Of a stretch of 64,000 nucleotides of DNA, positions 25,088 to 34,514 are shown one piece after another. Under the pieces are notes generated by a model, which worked only from the letters and a program-made list of their open reading frames with translations, searched no databases and was not told the DNA's origin. The stretch covers positions 248,001 to 312,000 of the forward strand of contig JADJPZ010000002.1 in the NCBI GenBank assembly GCA_016713025.1, written 5' to 3'. Source of the stretch: Saprospiraceae bacterium. Its GTDB lineage: Bacteria > Bacteroidota > Bacteroidia > Chitinophagales > Saprospiraceae. A program made the position numbers and the translations under genes. The number at the start of each line of letters is the position of its first letter. The stretch's first letter is position 1.

Positions 25088-26596
25088 ATGCCCCGATTTG
25101 TTATCGACGGTACAAAACTGAAAATTGAAGATATATATCTGCTTGCTTCCGGTGACATAAAGCTTACCTTATCTGAGGAAGTGAGAGAAAAGATATCAAA
25201 AAACCGTAGGTATCTTGAGACGGTACTTGAAGACCCAAATCAGATCATTTATGGAATCAATACTGGATTTGGTGCTTTGTGCAATGTCAAAATATCTGAT
25301 GCTAATCTGGAAAAACTACAGGAAAATCTGGTTCTGTCACATGCATGTGGTGTAGGCGAGTTGGTGCCTCAAGAGATTTGCAAAATGATATTATTGCTCA
25401 AAATCATCAATCTATCTTTTGGGTATTCGGGTATCAGGCCTGAACTCATTGAAAAGTTGATTGAGTTGTATAATGCCGGCATTTATCCTGTTATTTTTCA
25501 ATTGGGATCACTTGGGGCATCCGGCGATCTGGCTCCTCTGGCACATCTTTCGCTTCCTCTGATCGGTCAGGGCACGGTGTATTTTGAAGGAAATATACAG
25601 CCTTCCCGATTAGTTATGGATAAGTGTGGAATCTCAGGAATCACTCTAAAATCCAAAGAAGGATTGGCACTGCTGAACGGAACGCAGTTTTCATTGGCAT
25701 ACGCCGGAGTGATTGCTGCAGAAGCAAAAGCGATTTTTCATATTGCCAATAAGATAGCAGCTTTATCTATGGATGCATTTGTATGTGATATCTCACCATT
25801 TGATCCATTGATACATCACATAAGGCCTCACCAAGGACAAATAGTTGCAGCAGAAGAAATATTTAGTTATCTGGTCCGGAGCGGGATAAGAAAGAAAAAA
25901 AGATATAGTGTTCAGGACCCTTACTCGTTCCGATGTGTACCGCAAGTGCATGGAGCGGGCTTAAACGCTATATTGCATGCCAGCGATGTGATCAATACCG
26001 AAATAAATGCAGTGACCGACAATCCCAATATTTTTGACGATGATGACAAAATTCTCAGTGGCGGCAACTTCCATGCTCAACCGCTGGCATTGGTTTTGGA
26101 TTATATTTGTATCGCCATCGCTGAATTTGGAAGTATTTCTGAAAGAAGAATCTATCAACTGATCAACGGTGAGCGAGGTCTTCCTGAATTTCTGACAAAA
26201 TATCCGGGTCTGGATTCAGGTTTTATGATTGCGCAATATACCGCTGCTTCTATTGTATCTCAAAATAAACAATACTGTACGCCGGCATCAGTGGACTCCA
26301 TAGTGTCCAGCAAAGGTCAGGAAGACCATGTCAGCATGGCAGCAAATGCTGCGACCAAAGCCTTCAAAGTACTCAACAATGTAAAAACAATAATGGCGAT
26401 AGAACTGCTTGTAGCCGTACAGGCATTTGAATACAGAAGGCCTTTAAAATCATCAGAACCACTTGAAGCAGTGATGACAGAGGTGAGAAGTAAGGTACCT
26501 ATTCTCGAAGAGGACAGATTAATGCATGATGATATAATTATCGCTGAAAATATCATCCAAAACTGGATAGTACAATATTGTCTAAACCACCAATAA
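25088..26596 (+). CDS. hutH: Histidine ammonia-lyase (HAL/PAL family)
   Basis: Non-oxidative deamination of histidine to urocanate. The MIO cofactor triad Ala-Ser-Gly is at 144-146 in GSLGASGDLAPLAH. IYGINTGFG (54-62) supplies the catalytic Tyr. LVLSHACGVGE (81-91) has the Ser-His selectivity pair typical of histidine rather than tyrosine lyases. Further family motifs are NGTQFSLAY, QDPYSFRCVPQVHGA and SGGNFHAQPLAL. Length (502 aa) is normal. No hutU, hutI or hutG is nearby, so the role could be catabolic or part of pigment/aryl biosynthesis; the sequence favours HAL chemistry. It ends back-to-back with the convergent acyltransferase gene. Confidence 0.88.
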   Translation: MPRFVIDGTKLKIEDIYLLASGDIKLTLSEEVREKISKNRRYLETVLEDPNQIIYGINTGFGALCNVKISDANLEKLQENLVLSHACGVGELVPQEICKMILLLKIINLSFGYSGIRPELIEKLIELYNAGIYPVIFQLGSLGASGDLAPLAHLSLPLIGQGTVYFEGNIQPSRLVMDKCGISGITLKSKEGLALLNGTQFSLAYAGVIAAEAKAIFHIANKIAALSMDAFVCDISPFDPLIHHIRPHQGQIVAAEEIFSYLVRSGIRKKKRYSVQDPYSFRCVPQVHGAGLNAILHASDVINTEINAVTDNPNIFDDDDKILSGGNFHAQPLALVLDYICIAIAEFGSISERRIYQLINGERGLPEFLTKYPGLDSGFMIAQYTAASIVSQNKQYCTPASVDSIVSSKGQEDHVSMAANAATKAFKVLNNVKTIMAIELLVAVQAFEYRRPLKSSEPLEAVMTEVRSKVPILEEDRLMHDDIIIAENIIQNWIVQYCLNHQ

Positions 26597-28420
26597 TTAT
26601 TTGGCCTGAGCAGCCAGCATCTTGCCCAACAACTTACCCATGCGCATAGCCTGTTCGAAGTCACCATCGATTTTCAACCTACCCTGAATAAAGGCGGTTT
26701 GTACATCCAGATTACCTGATGCTATTCTCTGGAGATATTCTTCATTGACGGTAAATGTGGCATCCACACTTTCATCTTTTCCTTTTGTCACCTTGCCGGG
26801 ATAGACACTGATATCGACCACCCACTCTGTTGATTCTTCGCCATTGATGATAAATTGAAATTTGCCACTTTTGGGTTTTCCATTGTCAGGAAGAGATTTT
26901 AAAAATGTGCCCAGACTTTCAAACAATTTATCAGATTCCGGTTTGACTGCTTTTTTTCTGACAATTTTTTTCTTTTTCTTTTGATATTCAAGAGCTGCAG
27001 CTTCAAGTTCATTGGCAGATTCGCGCAGATACACAGTAAACTGATCCAAATCCGGCATAGAGTTGGTATCAGATACAGGGCTAATGGTGATATGACCATC
27101 ATAACTGAGGATAGTGATGATCAGGCCCATTCCGTCTATGATGGGTGCAGATCCCATGATCGTGATCATCTTGTGGCCACTGACATATAGCGGCATCTGA
27201 GGTCCCGGTACATTGGTGATGGTCACATTAAACATCGGTTTATGGAATTCAGAGATTTTGTAGCGGGAGTAAAGTCGTGCTGCCTGATTGGCAATGCCAA
27301 ATGGAATGGCGTTCGCCATCTGAGAGAGTGTTTTGGCCCCGATGGCTCCCTGATAGTTTTTGCCTCTGTTATTGTTTTCGTGGATGGTTTCAAGTCTTTC
27401 GATCGGATCTTCTACATTGGTCGCAATTTGCACCAACATAGCAGAAATCTGGTTATCTGTACTTCCTTCATCTTTTTTTCTAGTGGAAATCGGTACTAAT
27501 GAAACCAATGATTTTTCAGGAAGTTTTCCTTTTTCATCTAGATATCGTCTCAATGCCCCGGAACAAATAGCCAGCAATACATCATTGAGCGTAGTGCCCA
27601 TGATGTTTTTGATATTCTGGACGCGAGGTAGTGACAAAATAGCTGAATTCCATTTTCTGACTCCCGATATAATACCATTTAAAGGAGTAGCAGGCGCTGT
27701 GAAAGGTGCAGTTGGCAATTCGCTTCCCTGCATTCTTGATAACACACCAGCCCTCACAGTTGCTTTGAGTGCATCAGTGATGATCTTTGGAAACTTAAAA
27801 GGATCCCGGGCAAAGCTCATGGTACTGTTGATGAGCAGTTCGATGTGATTGGGTAGTGGAGATGGCTTATAAGGTTTTGGAGGTGGAATTTCTTTTTTTT
27901 CAGGGGTAAAGTCCAGAAACAGGCTCATCAATCCGGCGCCACCCACTCCATCTATAGCCACATGATGAATGGTGGATATAATTGCCACTGAGCCGGGAGG
28001 AACCTGAGGCATATTGTCCAAACCTTCTACAAAAACCATAGACCACAGTGGTCTGTTTTGATCAAACGGTTCGCTGAATATCTGTGAAGCTATCTTACGG
28101 AGTTCCTTCCAGCTACCTGGTTTAGGTAAGGCAATATGTTTTATATGAAGGTCTATATCAAAATTAGGATCATCCACCCAATATGGGTAATCGATCGACA
28201 TAGGTACGTAGATGAGCCGTTGATGCAATTTCGGAAACTGATGAATTCTGGAATGCACCGTATCTTTAAATGTCTGAAAATCAATAGATCCTTCAATGAC
28301 TATAACTGAACCTATATTCATCGGACTCGTAGGTGTCTCTGTATATAGGAAAGTGGCATCCATTCCCGAAATGGGAGTGAGTGTTTCTTTTGCCAACCCT
28401 TCTAATATTTTGTCTAGCAT
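26597..28420 (-). CDS. Wax ester synthase/diacylglycerol acyltransferase fused to an SCP2-like domain
   Basis: Acyl-CoA-dependent formation of wax esters or triacylglycerol. The N-terminal half (about 1-460) is a WS/DGAT: PLSGM-like ISGMDATFLY, catalytic HHVAIDG at 152-158, and the NDVLLAICSGALRRYL and NVTITNVPGPQMPLYVSG motifs. After a basic linker (KKKKKIVRKKAVK) comes an SCP2-type sterol-carrier domain (about 490-607, KFQFIINGEESTEWVVDIS ... TFTVNEEYLQRIASGNLDVQTAFIQGRLKIDGD). The fusion suggests that a lipid-binding module delivers or holds acyl substrates. Length 607 aa versus ~460 for a plain WS/DGAT. Monocistronic, convergent with hutH. Confidence 0.9.
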   Translation of the reverse strand: MLDKILEGLAKETLTPISGMDATFLYTETPTSPMNIGSVIVIEGSIDFQTFKDTVHSRIHQFPKLHQRLIYVPMSIDYPYWVDDPNFDIDLHIKHIALPKPGSWKELRKIASQIFSEPFDQNRPLWSMVFVEGLDNMPQVPPGSVAIISTIHHVAIDGVGGAGLMSLFLDFTPEKKEIPPPKPYKPSPLPNHIELLINSTMSFARDPFKFPKIITDALKATVRAGVLSRMQGSELPTAPFTAPATPLNGIISGVRKWNSAILSLPRVQNIKNIMGTTLNDVLLAICSGALRRYLDEKGKLPEKSLVSLVPISTRKKDEGSTDNQISAMLVQIATNVEDPIERLETIHENNNRGKNYQGAIGAKTLSQMANAIPFGIANQAARLYSRYKISEFHKPMFNVTITNVPGPQMPLYVSGHKMITIMGSAPIIDGMGLIITILSYDGHITISPVSDTNSMPDLDQFTVYLRESANELEAAALEYQKKKKKIVRKKAVKPESDKLFESLGTFLKSLPDNGKPKSGKFQFIINGEESTEWVVDISVYPGKVTKGKDESVDATFTVNEEYLQRIASGNLDVQTAFIQGRLKIDGDFEQAMRMGKLLGKMLAAQAK

Positions 28421-28596
28421 AAATAATAATTTACAATCCTATAAAACTGTAAAAATAAGTAAAAGTGTATATCAAATTGCAGGATTGGAACTAAATTGAA
28501 TTAAATTTTTAAAAATTGCATTATCCTAAAATCTTACGGAGAGTTGTTTTAAGATTTTTATGTTTGCGAAATGTTTTTTAAACATAAGTTTATACA

Positions 28597-28640
28597 TAAA
28601 AAGTTCCGGACAAGATGTTGAAATCTCATCCGGGACTTTA
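28597..28640 (-). terminator. Intrinsic terminator after aceA
   Basis: Minus strand AAAGTCCCGGA and TCCGGAACTTTTT pair across an 18-nt loop, 26 nt after the aceA stop, with a T run. Confidence 0.75.
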
Positions 28641-28665
28641 GTTTAAAGGATTTTAAGACTAATTA

Positions 28666-29934
28666 TTAGAACTGCGCAGTTTCTGTACTTTCTGCAAGGG
28701 CAGTAGTAGAAGAATCTTTTCTGACCACATTTTGAAGATAATCCCAGTAACCTGTACCTACAAATCCCTGATGTTTGATGGCTTCAAATCCGGATTCCTG
28801 CATTTTGAACTCTCTCTGCTGTAATTCTGAATACCCCAGCATGCCCCTTTCTTTGTAATTTCTTGCCAATTCGAACATCGATAGATTCAGTGCATGGAAG
28901 CCTGCCAATGTGATAAACTGGAACTTATACCCTAATTTTGCCAGATTGTCTCTGAACAACAGCATACGTTCTTCATTGAGATATTTTGCCCAGTTGAAGG
29001 AAGGAGAGCAATTGTAAGCCAGCAATTTACCGGGGAATTTTTCGTGGACAGCTTCTGCAAATTCTTTTGCAAGTCCAATGTCCGGATTGGAAGTCTCCAT
29101 CCAGATAAGGTCAGCATAAGGTGCATAGGAGTGTGCCCTGGAAATACATTGCTCCAAACCATTTTTCACTCTGAAGAAACCTTCAGAAGTTCTTTCTCCT
29201 GTGATAAATGCATGATCTCTCGGGTCAGCATCAGTGGTAAGCAGGTCTGCAGCTTCAGCATCCGTTCGTGCAATAAGTACTGTGGGTACACCACATACAT
29301 CAGAAGCAAGTCTGGCCGCTATGAGTTTGTCTATAGCCTCCTGAGTGGGTACCAGTACTTTTCCGCCCAAGTGACCGCATTTTTTTGCTGATGAAAGTTG
29401 GTCTTCAAAATGTACTCCTGATGCACCGGCTTCGATCATTTGCTTCATCAACTGATAAGCGTTCAAATTTCCTCCAAATCCGGCTTCTGCATCTGCCACG
29501 ATAGGCAACATATAGTCGATATTGACCTTACCTCTTGTGCTTTCGATCTGATCACGTCTGAGAAGCGCGTTATTTATTCTGCGTACTACTGACGGAACTG
29601 AGTTGGCAGGATATATTGACTGGTCAGGAAACATATCCTCATTGAGGTTTGCGTCAGCTGCTACTTGCCATCCTGACAAATAGATAGCATTGAGCCCTGC
29701 CATAGCTTCCTGAATGGCTTGATTGCCTGTAAGCGCACCCAATCCGGCGACATAAGGCTCATGGTGGAGTTTATGCCATAACTTTTCAGCTCCCATTTTT
29801 GCAATGGTGTACTCAATGTCATATGACCCTCTCAGGGCAAGTACTTCTTCAGCTGTATATGGTCTTTTGATACCCGTCCATCTGATGTTAGTTGCCCAAT
29901 CTTGTTTGATTTTTTCTATTCGTTGTGCATTCAT
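28666..29934 (-). CDS. aceA: Isocitrate lyase
   Basis: First enzyme of the glyoxylate shunt: isocitrate to glyoxylate and succinate. The catalytic loop KKCGHLGGKVLVPT is at 184-197, with Cys186 as the active-site base. Substrate/metal motifs are YMLPIVADAEAGFGG (141-155), GVHFEDQL and TDAEAADLL; NCSPSFNW is near 310. Length 422 aa matches the short bacterial type. It lies 55 nt downstream of aceB in the same operon, under the divergent regulator region at 31.6-31.8 kb. Confidence 0.97.
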   Translation of the reverse strand: MNAQRIEKIKQDWATNIRWTGIKRPYTAEEVLALRGSYDIEYTIAKMGAEKLWHKLHHEPYVAGLGALTGNQAIQEAMAGLNAIYLSGWQVAADANLNEDMFPDQSIYPANSVPSVVRRINNALLRRDQIESTRGKVNIDYMLPIVADAEAGFGGNLNAYQLMKQMIEAGASGVHFEDQLSSAKKCGHLGGKVLVPTQEAIDKLIAARLASDVCGVPTVLIARTDAEAADLLTTDADPRDHAFITGERTSEGFFRVKNGLEQCISRAHSYAPYADLIWMETSNPDIGLAKEFAEAVHEKFPGKLLAYNCSPSFNWAKYLNEERMLLFRDNLAKLGYKFQFITLAGFHALNLSMFELARNYKERGMLGYSELQQREFKMQESGFEAIKHQGFVGTGYWDYLQNVVRKDSSTTALAESTETAQF

Positions 29935-29989
29935 TATGAAATAATTTTAATGGTTAGATAAGATAATATTTAGTTTGGAAATTTTATAA

Positions 29990-31582
29990 TTAAGAAATAT
30001 AACTATACGCAGGTAGTGTAAGGAAGTCTTTGTACTCTTCATCAAGCACTAAGTTGTCAAAAATTTCAATGGCATCTTTAAATTTGAAATTGGGGTACTG
30101 ATCTACTCCAAACTCAACTTTGATAGATTCGATTTCTTCTTTCTTTAATTGTTGGTACAACTCTCTTGTGATAATGCGCCCGTCGTCAAGGTGAGATTTA
30201 TTTTTTATCCATTGCCATAGTTGTGTTCTGGAAATTTCTGCTGTAGCAGCATCTTCCATCAGATTGCGTATGGCTACTGCTCCGTTTCCTCTCAACCAAC
30301 TCTCCAGGTATCTTATTCCGACATAGATATTTGTTCTCAATCCCTTTTCTGTGATGGTTCCTTTCGGAATTTCGAGTAAGTGTTTGGAAGTGATGGGGTC
30401 AATTTTATGTCTGATATGGATTTGATTCGGACAAGTCATGTGTTCATCAAATACTTTCATAGCCACAGGCACAAGTCCCGGATGAGCTACCCATGTGCCA
30501 TCATGGCCATTTTTGACTTCTCTGAGCTTGTCCTGAATGATGTTTTCTATGACTGCATTATTGGCTTTTTCATCACTTTTTATAGGTATAAATGCTGCCA
30601 TACCACCTATAGCAGGTGCTTTTCTGCTATGACAGGTGTCGATGACCAGTTTTGAGTAGGATTCCATAAATGGTGTGGCCATAGTAACCTGGCTCCTATC
30701 AGGAAGTACAAAACCTTCAAAGTTTTTAAATTTTTTAATAAAAGAAAATATGTAATCCCAACGCCCACAGTTAAGCCCTGCAGAGTGATTTTTTAATTCA
30801 TATAAGATTTCATCCATTTCAAATGAAGCCAGTATTGTCTCAATAAGGACGGTAGCTTTTATAGTTCCTTGTGGTATCCTGAGATAATCCTGTGCAAATA
30901 CAAAGACATCATTCCAAAGTCGGGCTTCCAGGTGACTCTCGAGCTTTGGCAAATAAAAATACGGGCCCGAAAGCCTTTTGATCAGTTCGGCAGCATTATG
31001 GAAAAAGTACAGGCCAAAATCCACAAGACTTCCACTCAATGGCTGACCAGCAATGTACAAATTTTTCTCTTCGAGATGCCATCCTCGGGGACGAACCAAT
31101 AATGTGGCAGTCTTTTCATTTAAGGTATATGCTTTATTGGATACAGGGTCTGTGTACGAAATCTGGCGTCTTATGGCGTCGTAGAGATTGATTTGACCTT
31201 CTATGACATTGGACCATACAGGACTATTTGCATCTTCAAAGTCAGCCATAAATACTTTTGCGCCGGAATTTAGGGCATTGATGATCATTTTTCGGTCTAC
31301 AGGTCCGGTGATTTCTACTCTTCGATCCTGCAAATCATGGGGCAGCGGTGCAATATACCACTCAGATTCACGGATCTTTTTTGTAGTATCTGAGAAGTTA
31401 GGCATAATACCTGAGTCAATTTCTTTTTGTTTTCTCTTTCTTTGGTTGAGTAGTTCGACCCTTTGATGATTAAATTTTTGATGAAGCAGGGATAAAAATT
31501 CCAATGCTTCATCAGTCAGAACAGCCATGTATTGGTCATTGGTGCTGTTGCAAATTTCAATTTGTTGTGTTTCCAGTAACAT
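29990..31582 (-). CDS. aceB: Malate synthase A
   Basis: Condenses glyoxylate with acetyl-CoA to malate. The A-type family signature is visible: FMADFEDANSPVW near residue 113, RPRGWHLEEKNL near 163, KLESHLEARLWNDVF, ATVLIETILASFEMDEILYEL near 245 and GLNCGRWDYIFSFIK. The C-terminal catalytic region includes the DAATAEISRTQLWQW stretch. The 530-aa length is normal for isoform A. First gene of the aceB-aceA operon; it diverges from the RamB/ScfR-like regulator, 197 bp apart. Confidence 0.97.
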   Translation of the reverse strand: MLLETQQIEICNSTNDQYMAVLTDEALEFLSLLHQKFNHQRVELLNQRKRKQKEIDSGIMPNFSDTTKKIRESEWYIAPLPHDLQDRRVEITGPVDRKMIINALNSGAKVFMADFEDANSPVWSNVIEGQINLYDAIRRQISYTDPVSNKAYTLNEKTATLLVRPRGWHLEEKNLYIAGQPLSGSLVDFGLYFFHNAAELIKRLSGPYFYLPKLESHLEARLWNDVFVFAQDYLRIPQGTIKATVLIETILASFEMDEILYELKNHSAGLNCGRWDYIFSFIKKFKNFEGFVLPDRSQVTMATPFMESYSKLVIDTCHSRKAPAIGGMAAFIPIKSDEKANNAVIENIIQDKLREVKNGHDGTWVAHPGLVPVAMKVFDEHMTCPNQIHIRHKIDPITSKHLLEIPKGTITEKGLRTNIYVGIRYLESWLRGNGAVAIRNLMEDAATAEISRTQLWQWIKNKSHLDDGRIITRELYQQLKKEEIESIKVEFGVDQYPNFKFKDAIEIFDNLVLDEEYKDFLTLPAYSYIS

Positions 31583-31779
31583 GATAGTACTTTTTATTGA
31601 TTATAAAAACATGTATTTAGCAAATATTGCGCAATGTACGAATAATATTTTATTAGCGTATTTTTCGCTGATAAAAATTATTTCTTTTTTAGAATATTAC
31701 TTTTAAAGTTGTGTTTTTTACGCTTTTTACAGATATTTTGTTAATTTTGTAACTATTTTTTTACATATTTTTGATCAAC
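31583..31779. promoter_or_regulatory. Divergent regulatory region of aceBA and its regulator
   Basis: Several short dyads cluster here: GCAA-ATA-TTGC and the overlapping TTGCGCAA (about 31621-31635), and TTAGCG-TATTTTT-CGCTGA (about 31653-31672). A plus-strand -7 box TAATTTTG (31742-31749) serves the regulator gene. The repeated GCAA and AGCG half-sites are candidate operators; RamB of corynebacteria, a family relative, binds sites around TTTGCAAA. Binding is inference. Confidence 0.5.
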
Positions 31780-33245
31780 ATGGAACAAGACCGGATTATA
31801 AAATTGATTTTTGCATTTAAGGTAAAGTATTATCGGACCATCAAAAATGCTTCTTATCAGGAGTTGTCAGAAAAGTCCGGTATTTCACTTTCTTACCTTC
31901 ATGATATTGAAAAAGCTAAAAAATATCCAACTCCTTCTAAGATAAATGCATTGGCGAGTGCTTTGGGTATGCCTTATGACGAACTTGTATCCACGACAGT
32001 AGATAAGAGATTGCAACCTATTGTTGATTTGATCGCCAGTGATTTTTTTCAGATTTTCCCATGGAGATGTTTGGACTGACACCGTCGGCCCTCTTTGACT
32101 TATTTACTGAAATGCCTGATAAAATCAATGCATTCATAAGTACCTTGTTTAAAATAGCGCGTACATACTCTGTATCAAAAGAAAATTTTTATGTTGCGGC
32201 ACTACGTTCTTATCAGGACTTTTATGATAATTATTTTGGCGAACTGGAAATAGCAGCCACAAATTTTATAAAAAATCTTGATCAGGAAGAAATGTCAACA
32301 AATGTTCTTAAGCAGTTCCTTTATGATAATTATGGAGTGAGCACTGACATGGACCAGATCAATGCATATGTCGATCTGAAAGGATTGCGTTCATATTATA
32401 GTGTAAAATACAATAAACTATATATCAATAATGAACTGTCTGATGAAAGAATTATGTTTCTATTATTGAGGGAGATCGCCTTTCAGTATTTACAAATAAA
32501 AACCCGGCCATATTTTACTACTATTTTGGAAACCGACAATTTTGAAAAGATATTGAACAATTTTAAATCTTCTTATTTTGCTTCTGCATGCCTGATGCCG
32601 GAAAAAAACATGATCAGTGACATTCGTAAAGTGACAACACAATCCAGATGGTCTCCTGATCTTTTTTTCGAAATGCTGAAAAAGTACAAGGTCACACCGG
32701 AAATGCTGATGCAAAGGATAACCAACATTGTTTCAGGTCACTTTGGCATCAATTCTCTGTTTTTTATACGCTTGCACCACAATACTGAAAGAAAGTATTA
32801 CAGAATGAGCAAAGAAATCCACTTGTCCCGATTGCACAATCCATACAGCAGTGAGATGGATGAACACTATTGCAGGAGATGGCTTTCGGTAGGACTGGTT
32901 GAAGAATTGAAACAAAAAGGTGCTGATCACGACATATTGATAGATGCGCAGATATCGCAATACAACGACACCCCGAATTCATACTTTTGTATTACGGTAG
33001 CATATAAGGAGCAAAGAAATCCGGTTTTCGATTATACGAGCATCACTATTGGTTTTTATATGGACAATCATCTGAGAGCCCACTTTAAGATGGTAGACGA
33101 CCCAAAGGTTCAGCAAAAGATAGTGCATACTACATGCGAGCGTTGCAATATTATGGATTGTACAGAACGTGTAGTGCCACCCACCATCATTTTTAATAAG
33201 GAGAAAAATGACACGCTCCTCAAAGCAGTGTCTAATCTATGCTAG
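31780..33245 (+). CDS. RamB/ScfR-like HTH regulator of acetate/fatty-acid metabolism (frameshifted)
   Basis: Residues 1-75 form an XRE-type helix-turn-helix (YQELSEKSGISLSYLHDIEKAKKYPTPSKINALASALG). The rest matches the short-chain fatty acyl regulator (ScfR, former DUF2083) layout, with a degenerate ImmA/IrrE-like segment (LLREIAFQYL instead of HExxH) and the family's C-terminal Cys cluster CERCNIMDCTERVVPP. The reading frame breaks at a T7 run (32043-32049). Frame one ends at 32079; the -1 frame continues FFSDFPMEMFGLTPS... to 33245. One missing T, or -1 slippage on U UUU UUU, restores a full protein. ATG 31780 is preferred to TTG 31771. Divergence from aceBA indicates control of the glyoxylate shunt. 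Confidence 0.8.
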
Positions 33246-33266
33246 TGTTATGTTTGATTTTCCTAA

Positions 33267-34049
33267 TTAATTATTCACTTCGTTTTTTTCAAACTCTATG
33301 ATCAAATGTTTTGAGAGCAGTATCTTTACAGACGTATTGATATCATAGATTTGTCGATAAATATGCTTATTTTCAATGTGCTGTTTTATCTGTTTACGAT
33401 AGTTTTTCCAGCTAAAAAACCAGATCAAAGGGTAGAATATCATCAATAGAGCAGACGTACTGGTCGCTTCTGACTGATGGATAGTTTTGATTTTTAAACC
33501 ATTGATGGCAGCCAGTACCCTGATTCTCAGAATACCTGAAATAAAGATTTTGTTGAAATATCCGTTGCCGGTTCCCGGCCACTGCACATAAGCATTGGTT
33601 TCATCCGGCAAGGGATTGGAGTAGTGCTCACTCTCTGTTACAAACTGAGAAAATCTGCTCCTCAAAGATGAAGGATTTGGAGTAGTCAGAATGAACAATC
33701 CATTTTTATCAAGAATTCGGGATACTTCCCTAAAGAAGTGGTATTGATCGGGTAAGTGTTCAAATGTTTCCGAAAGAATTACAATATCGGCCATCCCATC
33801 GCCAATATCAAAATCTTTACTCAAATCTATATTTCCTGCATCCAAATGTTTGTACTGATTGTGCTCAGGAAATAAATCCAATGCTTTGACGATGCTGCCA
33901 CACTCATAAAAAAGGTTGGCTATATATCCGCTTCCGGCAGAAAGATCATACACTTTTTTACCTCTCAGTGTATCTTTCCTGGTATCTGTCAGAGCCTTGA
34001 AAAATTTGATCGCATTTCCCCGTGTGTGCGGTATATCATTTATGTCCAT
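33267..34049 (-). CDS. Class I SAM-dependent methyltransferase
   Basis: A Rossmann-fold methyltransferase of unknown substrate. The SAM motif is KVYDLSAGSGYIANLFYE (near 32-49), with an acidic end of strand two (VKALDLFPEH). The Methyltransf_11/23-type ILSETFEHLPDQYHFFREVSRIL and GLFILTTPNPSSLRSR follow. A hydrophobic/aromatic C-terminal patch (LLMIFYPLIWFFSWKNYRK, about 208-226) suggests membrane association, as in lipid or glycan-modifying methyltransferases. It lies 18 bp downstream of the YqeY-like gene in the same direction. Confidence 0.8.
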   Translation of the reverse strand: MDINDIPHTRGNAIKFFKALTDTRKDTLRGKKVYDLSAGSGYIANLFYECGSIVKALDLFPEHNQYKHLDAGNIDLSKDFDIGDGMADIVILSETFEHLPDQYHFFREVSRILDKNGLFILTTPNPSSLRSRFSQFVTESEHYSNPLPDETNAYVQWPGTGNGYFNKIFISGILRIRVLAAINGLKIKTIHQSEATSTSALLMIFYPLIWFFSWKNYRKQIKQHIENKHIYRQIYDINTSVKILLSKHLIIEFEKNEVNN

Positions 34050-34067
34050 AAAAGAAGAGAGGCGAAA

Positions 34068-34514
34068 TCAGCTTAACAATTCCTTTACCATGCCGGCGAT
34101 GACCTTGCCTTCCGCTTTTCCTGCAAGTCTTTGATTGGCAAGGCCTATGACTTTGCCCATTTCTTTGGCTGATGTGGCTCCTGTTTCTGCTATGATGGCT
34201 TGAATTGTTGTTTTCATCTCTTCCACACTCATCTGTGCAGGAAGATACTTTTGTATGACAGCAATTTCTTCTCTTTCTGTCACTGCCAGATCTTCTCTTC
34301 CTTGTTTAGTGTAAATATCCAGAGAATCCTGACGTTGTTTGACTAATTTTTGCAGGATTTTGATTTCAGCAGTTTCATCCAGCGCATTGCCGCTACCATC
34401 GGTTTTGAACAATAGAATAGCTGCTTTTATAGCACGAACAGAACGAAGGGTAGCCTGATCTTTATTTTTCATGGCTTCTTTGAGGTCATTGGTGATTTTT
34501 ACTTCAAGGCTCAT
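34068..34514 (-). CDS. GatB/YqeY-domain protein
   Basis: YqeY-like proteins share the tail domain of amidotransferase subunit GatB and may bind tRNA; their exact role is unsettled. The whole 148 aa is this domain: SLEVKITNDLKEAMKNKDQATLRSVRAIKAAIL at the start, KLVKQRQDSLDIYTKQGREDLAVTEREEIAVIQKYLPAQMS in the middle and the C-terminal GKVIGLANQRLAGKAEGKVIAGMVKELL. Its ATG overlaps the rsmA stop by four bases, so it is translationally coupled to rsmA. Confidence 0.92.
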   Translation of the reverse strand: MSLEVKITNDLKEAMKNKDQATLRSVRAIKAAILLFKTDGSGNALDETAEIKILQKLVKQRQDSLDIYTKQGREDLAVTEREEIAVIQKYLPAQMSVEEMKTTIQAIIAETGATSAKEMGKVIGLANQRLAGKAEGKVIAGMVKELLS

